Assembly: GCF_023973825.1 (NCBI RefSeq)
Contig: NC_090125.1
Span: 2,887,412-2,951,411 of the forward strand
Direction: 5' to 3'
DNA length: 64,000 bases
Source of the DNA: Plasmodium brasilianum
Lineage: Eukaryota; Apicomplexa; Aconoidasida; Haemosporida; Plasmodiidae
Shown here: piece by piece, positions 36,901 to 50,714 of the stretch
Layout: every line of letters begins with the position of its first letter
How positions within the stretch are numbered: position 1 is the stretch's first letter
Made by a program: the position numbers and the translations under genes
The notes under the pieces: generated by a model
Seen by the model: only the letters and a program-made list of their open reading frames with translations
What the model was told of the DNA's origin: nothing
Database searches by the model: none

Positions 36901-38711
36901 AACAAAAGGATACCAGTAAGTATATCCAGCAATTGCTTAACATACAGAAGAAAAGTAGCTACACAGATAAATGTCTTAAGGAAGAAATGAACGAACTGAG
37001 AAATAAAATATACGACTGCTTACCTTTTAAAGTCAAGGAAAAATATTTCTATTTCAAGGAAGGGCACTTCGAACATATGAAGAAATTTTCGGACTACAGC
37101 TTTTTTTTTAATGAAAAAAACGATTTAACCGATATCCTTGGCAACATTGAGCAGGTAGAAGTGGAGGATATAAAAATATTTATACTTTCCAGTGATAAGA
37201 AGCGAAGAGAAGAAAAAAACAAACAAACACACAAAAACGTGCCAAGAGAAAAAGGTGCAACCATATTTCAGGAGGGACCTAATTATGAACAAGCGCTTGA
37301 TGCAATATCAGAAGAAAAGATAGAAGAAAAAAACTCAAACAAATGTAGTAACAAAAATATGGTGATGTGCAAATTAGAGGAAAACACAAACGAGCAGAAA
37401 AAAAGAATAAAAAGTGAAAAGTGTAGAAAGTTAAGTAATCAAATAAGGAATGACGTGAATGACCGGAATGACGGGATTGACCAGAATAACAGAAGTGACA
37501 TGAATGACCGGAATGACATGAATGACCGGAATGACGTGAATAACCAGAATAACCGGAATGATATGAATTATTGCAAACTGCATAACGATTTGTTCAAAAT
37601 AAAAAAAAGAATAGAAAAATGCTGTTTACGCTCAGATGATAACAAAGATAAATTACTGCATTTTAATTCTTTTACAAATTGCGCAAAATTATTAGACACC
37701 CAAATATGTAACCATTCGTCAAGTCATCAAGGTTTCTCATTTTCAAAGAATGAAAATCTTTTCCTCAACAGTAATATATCGAACGAAATAAGTTCAACGA
37801 GTAAAATATGGGAAGCATATCCAATGAATGTCATAAATTCATTAAGTAGCCAATCCATAAATAATAACCTAAACGAGTCATGTATATTTGTATGTCAACT
37901 TCATTGCTCTATTATACCCCGACATTATGAAATAGCTGATACGTTATGCGAAAAATTAAATGTATTAAAAAATAAAGCTCTTAGTAGTGCTGTCACAAAT
38001 CCTCCTTTTTCTGTGTTTAACATATGTTATGATGAAAATATGAAAACCGTTTTGTACATTGTACCTTCCGACAAGTACGCATTATTTTCTGCTTTTTATC
38101 TAAGCATATGTTCGTTTATTCTATAGTGATCATTCATCGCATAAAAATGCAGCACGCACATGAATACGTACATGCATACCGTACATACACACACATTAAC
38201 ATATATTTGCATGTGTATGCATTTTATTCCATTTTTGTTAATTAGGGTTTTAAAATCCTTAAGTATTAAATGGGAATCCGGCTTAAAATGTGAAATCCGA
38301 AAACCGATGTGCTCGTTTGATTACTCGAGTTACCCAGCTACTATTAATGAGGTAAATGTGAATTGATCAAATATGAAAAAAAAGAAAAACAAAAAAAAAA
38401 AAGTTCAAAAATTACTTCTATCTAATATTCATCATAAAGAACACACCAACATGCGCAGTTTTGTTGAGCATGAATATGCATATAAACACGTAAATTCTTA
38501 TATACATTTAAAAATATTTGTAATGCAAACACTGAAACTTGTGCCCAATCACAGATAAGTTATATATTTTACCTTGCCTGTGCAGGTCAACGACAATCCC
38601 GTACGTTTGTGGAAAAGTGTAACCATAAAAATAGACAAAACAGGCCATAAAAATCAATCAGTTAAGAAAGATGTAAATATTTGGGAACTATATATGAAAA
38701 ATGATTTATAA
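27990..38711 (+). CDS. Giant repeat-rich Plasmodium protein, unknown function
   Basis: Three exons, 27990..38074, 38246..38351 and 38586..38711, are joined in frame (donors GTACGC and GTAAAT) and give about 3,438 residues from ATG 27990 (MENEFSRDKNPIKSF). The frame is open from 27849, but the earlier ATGs precede a poly-A stretch that would encode a long Lys run, so I prefer 27990. The first exon alone would end at TAG 38126. Splicing at 38074 instead replaces a short AT-rich tail with SDKVLKSLSIKWESGLKCEI and then NDNPVRLWKSVTIKI. Most of the protein is N/K-rich, with four in-frame tandem repeats listed separately. Ordered blocks lie near 30240-30340 (DDFKWIEVDGVISSYAYDFA), 31300-31550, 31980-32090, 33000-33300, 35020-35250, 36340-36900 and the C-terminus. 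I recognise no named domain. A gamma-tubulin-complex reading was considered and rejected. Confidence 0.85.
28876..29134 (+). repeat. Coding repeat, (K)NEKN/KNMKN units
   Basis: In-frame 12-bp units (aaaaatgagaaa / aaaaatatgaaa) within the giant gene encode a run of more than 80 residues made of KNEK and KNMK tetrapeptides. The strand-reversed frames are also open (F/S/H/L-rich) and are shadows. Confidence 0.95.
32262..32455 (+). repeat. Coding repeat, SNDRCKDL units
   Basis: Tandem 24-bp units encoding SNDRCKDL grade into 12-bp units encoding SNDR, within the giant gene. Confidence 0.95.
35307..35440 (+). repeat. Coding repeat, AKYA and GVKN units
   Basis: 12-bp units gcagctaaatat (AAKY) are followed by diverged ggagtcaaaaat (GVKN) units within the giant gene. 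Confidence 0.9.
37450..37566 (+). repeat. Coding repeat, NDRNDMND units
   Basis: Short tandem units (gaatgaccggaatgac) encode an N/D/R/M-rich tract within the giant gene. Confidence 0.9.
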
Positions 38712-38901
38712 TTGTTCATATAATAAAATATTTGTGCTATTTTTTTTTTTTTTTTTAATTTATAAATACAATTGTCCAATCTTTTTTATTAGTCTCCTTC
38801 ATTCAAGATAACCTTTTTTTTTTCATTATTGTACTTTGATTTATTGCAAAAAATTGTTTTTTTTTTTTTACATTCATAAAAAGAACTTAAATGTATAAAC
38901 A

Positions 38902-38939
<38 letters not shown>

Positions 38940-39864
38940 GATATAAATTTTCGTGACATAAAATACGTGAGGATGAAAAACATACCCAAACCCTAGTATG
39001 TTTGCAAATAATGTAGCTCTACTTACGTAAATATAGTAGCGCTAAGTAGAACAACAGTGGGTACATAATTACATATACAAGTACGTATATGTATATGCAT
39101 GTATGTATTATATTTATATGTATGTGCGTACATAAGTAAACTAATATGCACATTTTACACTGTTCTGTTATAAATGACCATCTATTTTTTTATGTGTAGC
39201 AATTCATTTCATCCTAATAATAGAAAGTTTTGTCATTTATAGATTACCCAATTCAACAATATTGTTAGTACAAAAAAACAAAACAAACAAACAAAACAAA
39301 CAAACAAAACAAACAAAATTGATTTTAAAAATTTTAGATATTTATTGTGTGCCTTCTTTATTTTATTTTTTTTTAATCATAAACAGAAAAAAAAAATATA
39401 TATGAAATAAATAAGATAAAAATAAAATAAAAAAAAAAATAAATAAATAAAACAAAATAAAATGATAGATAATGCATAAATAAAACACAGCATTTTTAAA
39501 ATGCATCATCTAGCTGCTTTATTTTTTCTTTTCTTTTATTTGAAGAGTTTATTATACCTTTCCAAAAATGAATGCATAAAAGGTATATAAATAATTTTTT
39601 GAAGAATACGGATAGTAACATTACATTTTTCCGCTTTGGTAAAAAGGAATTTTTAAATAGTAAATTACAATATTCTCAAAGTTGGGGGGGCTACTATTAA
39701 AAGTGCATAAATACGTGTATGTATTTAAGTATATATGTGTATATATATATGTACATAAAAGAATAGATACATGTCAGTTTCAATAAATTTGCACGAGGGC
39801 TTCTGTAGGGCTTCTAACTATTTGAAATACACTTTTTTTTGAATAAAATGTTTTAGGTAGAAGT
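38712..39864. other. Intergenic, nothing recognised
   Basis: AT-rich spacer with (TA)n at 38905-38934 and an AACAAAC repeat at 39275-39318. No coding signal seen. Confidence 0.6.
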
Positions 39865-42818
39865 ATGTATAACACGTCCAGTTATTTTAAATCGTTCCCC
39901 ATTGTGTTATTCATCATTTCCCTAATACTACTTCGTCAAAATTGTGTTTGCACACATGATTACTCTGAAAACTCAAATAAAAAAATAGACCACTTTGTTG
40001 AAGCGTATGACTTACTAGATAAAGGTGAATACGAAAAATCTTTCTCCAATTTAAAAAGCTGTGTTCACTATGATATAAGGTATGTGAACAAGAGTAGATG
40101 CAGTTTGCTGTGCGTATGTACGCATGTATGAGGGGTGTTAAACATATTTGTGAGTGGTTATACATGTGTTCTTGTAGTTATGCATGTATCTTTGTAGTTA
40201 TACAAGTATGTAGTTATATATGTGTGCTTGTAGTTATGCATGTATCTTTGTAGTTATACAAGTATGTAGTTATATATGTGTGCTAATAGTTATACGTGTA
40301 TGTGTTTAGTAATACATACACGTGGCTTATTACACATATATATCTATCCGCGTCCGTATGAACAGTAGTATAAAGGTGCAACTATTTCCGTATTTACAGA
40401 TGTTTGACACTGAGTGGGGTATTCTATTATTTAGGGCTGAATCCTGTAAAAAGGGACGTATGTAATGCTCTCTATATATGGAAAGTGTGTTCAGATTACG
40501 GCAGTTCAGATGCTCAATTTTACTTGGCTGTTATGTATTCAAACTATTTTTCTTTACCTAATTTGTATTCATATTATGTTGAAGAAGATGAAATAGAACA
40601 GAATATAATATTATTTAGAATGTATTTACTTTTAAGAGCTAAGTATTTAGAAAGGGGTATAGCAGTTGGTCTACATCAAAAAAGTGGAAAGTACGAAGAG
40701 CAGGTAGAAGGGGAAGTGGAAAAGGGAGAGGGGAAAAATGGGGGTAAGAAAGGGGGTAAAAAAGAAGGAAAACATACACAGGGAGTAGAAGCAGAAGCAG
40801 AAGTAGAAGTAGAAGTAGAAGCAGAAGGAGAAGCAGAAGGAGAAGAGGAAGTAGAAGCGGAAGTAGAAGCGGAAGTAGAAGAAGAAGACGCTCGAAATTT
40901 CCGAAATGTTCCAATGATCAGCTTTACCCAAAATAACGAGTTAGTTTTGAAAATAAAAAACATAAGGTACAATACTGATGAGCTAAAAGTATATTTTAAG
41001 AATTTGGACAACTTTCCAAAGAAAGATTTTTATGTTAAAAAAGGAAGAAAAATAAATTACAGTCGCAATCATAATTTAAGTTTATTATATTATTATAGTA
41101 GTAGTATAGCAAATCACCCAGGCAGCATTTTAGCATTAGGAGTAAGATATATGAACGGTTATGGGGTAGAAAAAGACTGTGACACTGCTGCTAGATATTA
41201 CTTAAGATTAATAAAGGAGATATTTAATTCTGGTGAAAAAACTGAATTTGAAATTGTTGATTTAATGAGATTAAATGTGCCATATTATGATAGATATAAT
41301 ATAAATAATAAAAGAATAAAAAATATTGAAATTTTTCTAGAGTCATCCTTACATGATAACCATCGAATAATAACAATGATAGCACGTAGGTATTTAATGG
41401 GAATAGATGGAGTAGAAAAAAATTATAAAAAAGCTCATGATTATTTAATAAAAGCAGCTAAATACAACAATTCGGAAGCAATATCTTTATTAGGGTATAT
41501 ATATATGCTTGGCTTAGGAGTTAAAATAAATTATAATAAAGCAGCTGAATATTTTATAAGAGGAAACAAATTAAATGATTCTTTAAGTTTTAATGGATTG
41601 GGTTATATGCATTTTTTTGGTTTAGGTAATTTTAAAAAAAACCCTAATTTGGCATTTTACTATTTTGAATTATCAGCTAAGAATAATTTATCGTCTGCTC
41701 AATTTAATTTAGCATGTTTGTATTTAAGTGGAGTTGGTGCTGCTCAATCTTTTCAAAATGCTTTCTATTGGTTTTATAAATCATTAAATAATGGAAATTT
41801 GTTAGCAGCATATGTGATTGGATATATGCATTACAATGGAATTATTACTGCAAGGAATTGTAAATTAGCCTTATCTCTTTTAGCGAAAGTTGCAGAAAAC
41901 CATGTTTTTATTTTAAATACAACCAATAGAATTATTAGATATACAGAAAAAGGAAGAATCAAAGAAGCTCTATTTTTAATGGCATTACTAGCTGAAACTG
42001 GAAGTGTGCAATCACAAATAAATTTATCTTACAAAATTAACAATCATGACTTTGCATTTTTTTTACCAACAAATGATAAATGTAAAAAAGTTTATGCTAG
42101 CAGATACCTAGCCATGGCATCTGAGAACAACGATTTTAAGTCTTTGTACACTTTAGGGGACTATGCTTATAAGGGCTATGGGTTGTACATTCGTATATTT
42201 CCTAAGAATAACCTACCCATTAATTCGTTATATGATATAAATCATAGTGAATATTTGTATACCCATGCAGGAATTGGCCAAAGAAGCGGTTTAAAAAATG
42301 GTGTAAAAAATGGCGAAAAAAGTGGAACAAAAAGTGGAACAAAAAGTGGAACACAAAGCAATGCAAAAAACATTGCCAGAATAAGCGCCCGAACCAGTGA
42401 CGGTTTCTCAGGTGTGGTAAAGACGAACAAGATAATTTCTACAGATTTCGTGGACGAGGCTGGTATAATTTTCAACGACAAATGGAAATTTCATTTTGGA
42501 TTTAAATTTTCTTTTAATGAGGTAGACTACCAACTAGCTTATCACCATTATAAAAGTATAATATCTTATTATCCGAATAATTTTTATGTTATTCAGGCCT
42601 TGTCAAGAGCTTGCTATAACTTAGGGTTCATGCATTATTATGGTATAGGTGTTTCAAAAAATATAGAAAAAGCATTAATTTATTTCAATTCATCTATTAA
42701 AATTTACCCAACGAATAAAGTTCCATCTGTTTTATTTGTCTTATATATAAAATTGAACAAACATTTATATAATTTTAAAAAAAAAATTAAAGATTTTAAA
42801 AAGATTTTATTTTTTTAA
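39865..42818 (+). CDS. HRD3: SEL1L/HRD3-like ERAD adaptor
   Basis: Two exons, 39865..40079 and 40400..42818, join in phase 2 (GTATGT...tttacag) into 877 residues. It opens with a signal peptide (SFPIVLFIISLILLRQNCVC) and a short TPR-like lumenal segment (FVEAYDLLDKGEYEKSFSNL). Sel1-like repeats follow in two clusters. The first holds ALGVRYMNGYGVEKDCDTAA, SLLGYIYMLGLGVKINYNKA, NGLGYMHFFGLG and FNLACLYLSGVGAAQSFQNA. The C-terminal one holds YNLGFMHYYGIGVSKNIEKA. Sel1 clusters with this spacing in a secreted protein are typical of HRD3/SEL1L, the substrate-recruiting partner of the HRD1 ubiquitin ligase in ER-associated degradation. An acidic E/V/A-rich insert (about 40790-40890) follows the first segment. 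A second low-complexity insert (42280-42360) precedes the last cluster. Unlike yeast Hrd3 and animal SEL1L, no C-terminal membrane anchor is seen before the stop. Confidence 0.82.
40165..40290. repeat. 56-bp duplication in HRD3-like intron
   Basis: Two near-identical 56-bp copies (gtagttatgcatgtatcttt...) plus partial flanking copies lie in the single intron. Confidence 0.85.
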
Positions 42819-44269
42819 TTAAGCATTTTTTTTTTTTTCCTTCATACATGAACATTATATGTATATATATTTATTTATTTCCCCATTTCCAGATATGACA
42901 TATAAATTATATGGAAAAATTACTAGAGCATATGTATATTAAATAAAAATGTGCAATTAAAAGAAAAAATTTTCTCACTCTTTTCTCGTTAACTGCTTTG
43001 TACATGTGAATAATACATGTGCACATATATGAGCAAACTCACACATCCATGTTCACATGTACGTATATATATATATCAAATGGGGAATCCCTTAATAAAC
43101 AAATTCTTAAAGTGGTATATACACAATTTGTTTTGTAAAAATTAAAAAAAAAATTAAGCTCCACTGGATAAATATATATATATTATTACTACATGTTTTG
43201 GGATACTTTTTTTAAGTATATTGTTAAATTATTATTAACATAAAATTTATTACATTATTCATTTTCCATTTATGTTTAATTTAATCTGTGAACTTTTTAC
43301 ATTTAAACACGCGACAATATCTACGTTGGAGTTACAAGTTATCTGTGATATGTACCACTTGAGAAAAAGTAGTTCACGTTATGTTTTGCCGTGTGTAATA
43401 AAATTTCTTATAATTTTTATAATTATTTTTAAAAATAAGTATTTATAGAAAATATTTACATTATTATATATTTATGATTGTATGTGTATATATAATAGTA
43501 TTTGCATTTACATATGAATATATATTTATGTATTATCATTGTGAGTATGTGCACAATACAACTTGTTGCAAACACTTCTGTCTTGCAACGTAAAAATATG
43601 AAGATGCACAAGTTACTATTTTACGTACATGATACTATTAATTTAAATTCCAAAAAATTTTTAAAAAATCCATTCCTTCTCCCTTAATTAGGCATTTGCT
43701 ATTTTAGTTATTTTTATTACCCTATTTGGACTTTTTTTTTTTTTTTTTGTTTCACTAATTTTTCATATATATATATATATATACATTTTTTTTTTTTTTT
43801 TTTTTTGTTTTTTGTTCTTAGTAGTATTTATAAATATTAACAAGACAAATATGTAATTCTATTTTCCAAAAATTTTATCTCGAAAAAAAGAAAAATAACA
43901 ATATTGTGTTCAATATACATAATTGCTATAGTGGTTCAGTACAAAAAAAAAAAAAAAAAAAAAAAATAGTAAAATAAAATAATATAATAAAATAAAATAG
44001 TAAAACAAAATAAAAAAAATAATTGAAAGACCAAGTTAATTTTTATTTTCCATAAGCAAATCACATTTTGTAAAGATATAAAATAATCTTTTTTTTTTTT
44101 TTTTTTTTTTTACTAATGCTTTTTGTGAAAATAAAATTTATCTTATTCATAATGAAAGAATGTTAAATGTTGAAAATGTGACATTATGTACTTGTTTTAT
44201 ATATATTATTCCATTTTATTTTTATCCTTTTTTTTTTTTAATCTGATCTTTAATTAATTTTATAGTAAG

Positions 44270-44512
44270 TGTACATGCAAATATATGTATACATATAAAT
44301 GTATATTTTAATATGTGTATATATATAAATATGTATGTAAATATATGTATATGTAATTATACGTATATGTAAATATATGTATATGTAAATATATGTATAT
44401 GTAATTATACGTATATGTAAATATATGTATATGTAAATATATGTATATGTAAATATATGTATATGTAATTATACGTATATGTAATTATACGTATATGTAA
44501 ATGTATTTATGT
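44270..44512. repeat. ATATGTAA-type tandem array
   Basis: Roughly 12-bp units atatgtatatgtaa/ttatacgtatatgtaa form higher-order blocks. Confidence 0.88.
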
Positions 44513-45423
44513 ACATTCATATACATGTGCCTATAAAATGGTATAATTTCAAATATTTAGGAAGTCACAAAATAGAGAAATTCTTTAATAAAATCTGCTT
44601 TAAGTTTATAAAAATAATTCGAGTGAAGAAATCGAATGCACAGCTTTATTTGTTCAAATATATATATTTATATATTTATATATGTATATACATCTATACA
44701 CATATGATACGTATATACTTTCTTTATTTAATGATTTACCTTCTGTTGGATTTAATTATTTTTTATTGTTTAAAATAGTTTTAGATAACGCTTCCTTTGA
44801 GAGTGTCTAGAAGAAAAATTAAATTTGTTTTAATGATAAAATTTTATACACCCCTCTTATGTATATATATACATGTGAGTATACACATGCTCAAATTTTT
44901 ACATATGTTAACTATTCATACGGTATATGTACGTACTTGTGCTTATATACATATTCAAATTTTTATGTACACCGATTGTTCATACCATATATACATAAAT
45001 ATATATATATACATGCTTATACCTCTATAAATTCGTGCTTATATGTATGTTCAAATTCGTATATACAATGACTGTAAATGAGGTTTATGCGTATATATAT
45101 TTATGACTTGATTGATAGAAGTTTGTACATAAAAAGTATAATAGAATGAACATATGTATATACATTATCTTTAATTACATATACACACAGTTTTATAATT
45201 ATGGATACATTTATACTGTACCATTATCATAAAAATAAAAAAAAAATGAAACATTGTAGTTGTATAGTTTATAGTATGTACATACTTGAATAATATAATT
45301 TTTTTTTTTTATAGTTATACATGTAATAAAATATATTAAATTATATATGTATACATTATATATATATATATCTATACATTATATATATATATGTATACAT
45401 TATATATATATATATGTATACAT

Positions 45424-45454
<31 letters not shown>

Positions 45455-45959
45455 ATTATATATTATGTAGTAATTTAACAATTATAGCTTTTGGTAACCC
45501 AAAACAAGAAAGACATTGCTAAAAAAACCCCAAAAAATATAAAATAAAATTAAAAATATAACAAAAAAATAAAGAAAACGTATATGTTAAAATATATATA
45601 TTTATACATAAATGGAATAAAAAAAATAAATAAATATAAATATAAATATAAATATAACAGTAACAGAAATAACAGTAACAGTAACAGTAACAGTAACAAT
45701 AAAACAGGAACAATAACAGTAACAGTAACAAATAACAGTGACAATGGCAACAGTAATAGCAATGGCAAGTACAGTAGTAACAATGACAAAAGTATAACAA
45801 TACAATGACAAAAGAATAATATTAATAAATAATAAATTAAGATTTTTGCAAAAAAAAAAAATAAAAAAAAATAATATACTGTTATGCAGAAGTAAAAATT
45901 AAATTAAATAAAATTATCAACAATAACAGAATAAAAAAAATAACATTAAGAAAAATATT

Positions 45960-46145
45960 AGCAAATACAACAAAATATTGAAAATATAGCAAAATATTGA
46001 AAATATAGCAAAATATTGAAAATATAGCAAATATTGCAAATATTGCAAATTTAGCAAATTTAGCAAATATTGCAAATTTAGCAAAATATTGCAAATTTAG
46101 CAAATTTAGCAAATATTGCAAATTTAGCAAAATATTGCAAATTAT
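45960..46145. repeat. GCAAATATT / GCAAATTTA array
   Basis: Short tandem units (caaatattg, caaatttag, aaaatattgaaaatatag) lie about 350 bp upstream of the ubinuclein-like gene. Confidence 0.88.
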
Positions 46146-46488
46146 TACAAAGTCCAAATAAACAAGGAAGAAATACATACCGAAATAAAACAAAAGCAAG
46201 GTTATATATAATAGAAATGAAGAAAACCAACGAAAAGGAATTAAAAATACATTTGGTATATAATTATATCGTTCGCGAACCTTTTAACTGCTTGTTCAAG
46301 AAAGAATAACGAAGACTTACAGTAATAAAAGTTTTTATAAAGTTAATTAAAATTTTTCTTTTCGTTCTTTCGTTTTTTCTTTCATTCGTTATTCCCTTCT
46401 TTCGTTCGTCTGTTCATTCTTTTTTTTTTTTTTTTTTTTTTTGATCTGTTTATATAAAAATATATATTTATATATAATGTGAAAATCA

Positions 46489-49400
46489 ATGGCTACTGTC
46501 GAAAAAAAAAATAAAAATATAGATCATAACCATCATGTAATTGAAAGTTTATATAAAAATGAAAAAAAGATCAAAGGCAGTAACAAAATAAAACATGTAA
46601 ACATGAATGAGGAGAAGAAAGAAGTAGAATTAAACGTTCTTAACAATGTCGAAAATAAAAATGAGAATAATTTAGATTTTTTGGACATGGGAATAACTAA
46701 AATTAATGATATGAATATGGGCAGCAATAATTTTCGTAGTAATAGCAATAGCAATGTTGTTATAAAAACGAATACTGAAACGGAAAAGGAGGAAAAAAAA
46801 AATAGTTTTATTATTGAAAATAAGAGTAGTTATGAGACAGAGGAAGAGAATTTATTAAATGAGGATGGAAATTTATCAGATGAGGAACTAGAAGTAGAAG
46901 AAGAAAACGTAATTGAAAAGGATTTAATACTTCAAAGATATAAACATGGGATTAACATATACATAAATTTTGATAATCATGATGATGATGTAAGAAAAAA
47001 AAATTGTAAGATTATTGATTTTTATTTAGAATGTTTAAATAAATATAAAAGTGAATGTAGTTTTGTTTATTATCAGAATTACAACAGTAATAATAATGTA
47101 ATTATAAATGAAAATATGGACATGGAACATGTGCATAATACAAAGATGTTATGTGAAAACACTGATAATAGTGTGAATAACTTATCAATCTTAAATGATA
47201 AAAATATCATAACGAAAAATAAAAGTATTCTAAAAAATACAGTTAATAGTAGCACGAATGGTAGTGGTGGTTGTACTAGTAGTATAACAACTGTTACTTC
47301 ACCAAATGAAGATTTCAAAAACTTTAATCTTCAGAAAAAGAAGCAAGAATATTTAGACCCTTTGTTAAAATGTATAAACTCCCTATCTGATAGGATAAAC
47401 CTACAACATTTAGTAGGTGATCCAACAACTTATTTTAAAATTGGTGGAGGGGATATGTTTTATGATATTAATGATCCATTTTTAGATGACGAAGAAATGT
47501 ATAAAGAATTAAATAAAACAAAAAATGAAATAATTTTGACAAGACAAATAGAAGATGAATATAGTGTATGGAGTGCAGATATGTCTGATGATTATGTAGA
47601 TATTAACCCAAATTATTTCATTTCGTTTTATAGCTCAAAATGTAAGTATGTGTCTTATAGTGATGAGGAAGAGAAGGAAAGAAAAAGAAAAAAAAAAGGA
47701 GAAATGGGGAAAAATAAAGAGGATAACAAGGAGTATAATAAGGGGGATAACAAATTGCTTAATATGGAGCATAATGAAGTAGTTCAACGAGTAGAAGATT
47801 GTGAAAAGAAAATACACATTAATGAACAAAATAAAAATAAACATGAAAAAAGCCTACCCCTTAGTGATGAAAAACAACAGAATAATGAAGATATGGAGTT
47901 AGATATTATATATTCCTCTTGTTCGTCCAAATCTGATGATAGTGTAATGGAAATAAGTGAATCATATATTGATATAAATAATTTTGAACAAAACCCAAAT
48001 GATTTTATCATATATTCAAGTGAAGGAGATATAGAATCATCTTCATCTGAAGATGAGAATGATGATAACTCACAAGAATCATCTTCATCTGAGGAGGATA
48101 TTATATTTAATCCTTATGCATGGAAAAAATTTGAAAAACATATTCCACCCGAGTTTATACACTCTTTTGAAAAATTAGAAAAAGAGCTAGATGCACTACC
48201 TGTGGAAGTAAATATATCAGATATACAAATAATAATAAAAACATATATATATAAAATTTTTGTACAAGTTATGGATAAACAAAAAAATGTTTTAAATCAT
48301 TTTGATAAAAAATTAAATGATTTCATTGAAATAGATGTAAAGCAGTTGAGATGGCTTACAACTATTATGAGCAAGACATCTAACACTCTCAACGATATAG
48401 ATATATGTAGAATATGGTTTGAGCATATATTTACATATAACACGAAAGTATATATAAATTGTGAAAAGGAATTTATTAGTAAAATAAAACATTCTCAGAT
48501 TTTTGAGAAAAATAATAAGACGCATTTGAATAATATTTTGAAGGATATTTCTTCTTGGAAATCTTATCAGGACAATAAGGAAAAGACAAACAAAGAGTTT
48601 ACGGAAAGTGGTACAACCATTCATGTTGGTACATCTATTGATGGAAATGCCAGTACCACTAATGGAGGAAGTAATTGCTTACTCAAAAATGGTCCATTTT
48701 GTAAAAACAGTAGTAGTGATGCACATGAACTCGTTCATGCAAATTCTAACAAATCAGCAATTAATAGCACGAATAAGAATAGCAACATTATCTGCGAAGT
48801 AAATTTTAAAAAGTTTGATAATGAAAGTGGTTCAAACAATTTAGGAGAATATAATAGAAACAACAGTAGTGAAAAAGAGTTAATTGGAAACATTAGAAAG
48901 GATAATGAGGAGAGTAAGGACAACAACATGTTTAGTATGTGTGATAAAGCAGTTAAAGAGGATAAAAATACATATAATAATAATCTTGTAAAAAGAAGTA
49001 GTATAATAATACCACGTACAGATTTGAGTGTAGGAAATATTTACAATATAAATTGTTGTATATCGGGTAGTACAAATAATAAGGAAAGTACAGAGGAAAA
49101 CGATAAAATGAAACTAATAAATATAAAAAGCGAATTAGATAATAATGATAATATGTCCATACATTTATCAAATCATAGCACAATAGAGCATATTGACGGG
49201 GATAAAAATGTATGTAGTCATTATAGCTCCGCTAATAATAAGAAGAATAACTTGCATAATAGGAGTTCCCATAATAATGATATCACTAGGAGTGATAATA
49301 ACACTAATAATGATAGAAGTAATATTGGTATTAGTAATAATGATGGCATTATCAGTGGTATTAATAATGCTTTATTAAAAAATGAGCATATCATAAACAA

Positions 49401-50675
49401 CAGACCAGATAATAACACAGGCAGTTTGTGTGCGGATGGTAGGAAATGCAGTGTGGAGAATACGGACGGAAAGGTGAACCAACAGACGTTGAAACATATG
49501 GATGATGGTGGAAATGGTATCTATAATAGTAATAGTAGTAACAGTAATAGTAATATTAATGGCGTTGGCAGCGGTAAAACCCCGAAGGGGTGTAAATCAA
49601 CGGATGTGGAAAAAAACAAGGGAACGTGCAAAAATAATGAAAGTACGGATCTGGAAATGGAAACAAATAAAATAAACAAAATGACTAGTATAAATGGTAC
49701 TCAGAAGGAAGACTATAAATCACTGGAAAAGTTTTTCAAAAGATTTTCAGATATATCGCATGATTTGTTGAACTATATTAAAATATTTATTAAGAAAAAA
49801 TGCATATTAAAAGATATGATATTAGCAGGTTTTGAAGCACTTGTTGAAAAACAAAATAAACATTTTGTCAAATTACCCTATATGACTTTGTCAGAAATTT
49901 TAACAAACTTATTTAATTTTAGATATAAAACAAATATTATTATTAATGCTGATTATATTGAAGCCCTTGTTGAGTTCTATCAAGATAAATATAAAGTTGA
50001 TTTATTATATGATAAAGGAAGGAATAAAAAAGTGTTTCTATTCGATACAAATGAGATGCAAAAATTGAATAATGCCTATTATCGAAATAAGAATTTGTTC
50101 AAAGAAAATAAGATGATATCAAATGATAATGATAATACTTGTAAGGAGGATAATAAAAATAAAGGAAATAATAAAACAGAGTTAGATGAAAAAAGTTTGG
50201 TAAAAAAAGGGAGTACTTGTAGTAATACCTACAGTGAGATGCAACCAAGTAAAGACTTTTGTAATAAATCAAATAATAAGAAACAGTCAACACCAAAGAA
50301 TGAATATAATAGTGGAAACAATAACAAACAGTTAAATAAAAAGAAAGGAAATGAATCTTTTAAAAATAGTAATGTTAAGGAAGTGAGTCCCACAACCAAA
50401 AAGAAAAATAATAAAATATTGTCAAATGAAATAACGAAAAAAAGTGCAGACAAAAAGAAAAATAGCAAAACTGAGAAAAAATTATGTGCTACTCATATAA
50501 TTATATGCTCGGACAATGAGGACAGCGATGATATGAGCGTAACACCAAATAGGAAGATCTCAGCTCCCGAGAAAATAAATCCAAAAAATAAAACAGAATG
50601 TAGAAATATTAGTATGTTTATAGAAAACATAACTAGAAATAAGTATAACACTACTACTGCTACTATTACTACTGC

Positions 50676-50714
<39 letters not shown>

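Larger units (their letters stand above)
42819..46488. other. 3.7-kb intergenic, dense simple repeats
   Basis: The longest gene-free stretch. It holds poly-T tracts (43733-43748, 43788-43806), ATGTAAAT-type repeats (44270-44510), (TA)n blocks (45355-45455), an AACAGT hexamer array (45655-45790) and a GCAAATATT array (45960-46145). Short frames at 43502-43687 (hydrophobic N-terminus, MNIYLCIIIVSMCTIQL) and 44509-44778 are not convincing as genes. I see no RNA gene. Confidence 0.6.

Noticed and set aside
27990..38711. Gamma-tubulin complex (Spc97/98) protein
   Set aside because: A stretch near 36380-36650 superficially resembles the MLHFINNLQYY..D.L..AHE..L order. However, the expected W/PWPLN motif before it is absent, a vaguely similar piece occurs after it instead, and the order is therefore wrong.
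40639..41011. Minus-strand Leu- and Ser-rich ORFs
   Set aside because: They are shadows of the acidic E/V/A insert of the HRD3-like gene.
43502..43760. Small secreted protein (MNIYLCIIIVSMCTIQL...)
   Set aside because: The start looks signal-peptide-like, but no splice option gives a convincing continuation and the rest is AT-driven.
44509..44778. ORF with KWYNFKYLGSHKIEKF
   Set aside because: Flanked by simple repeats, with no neighbouring exons that match.
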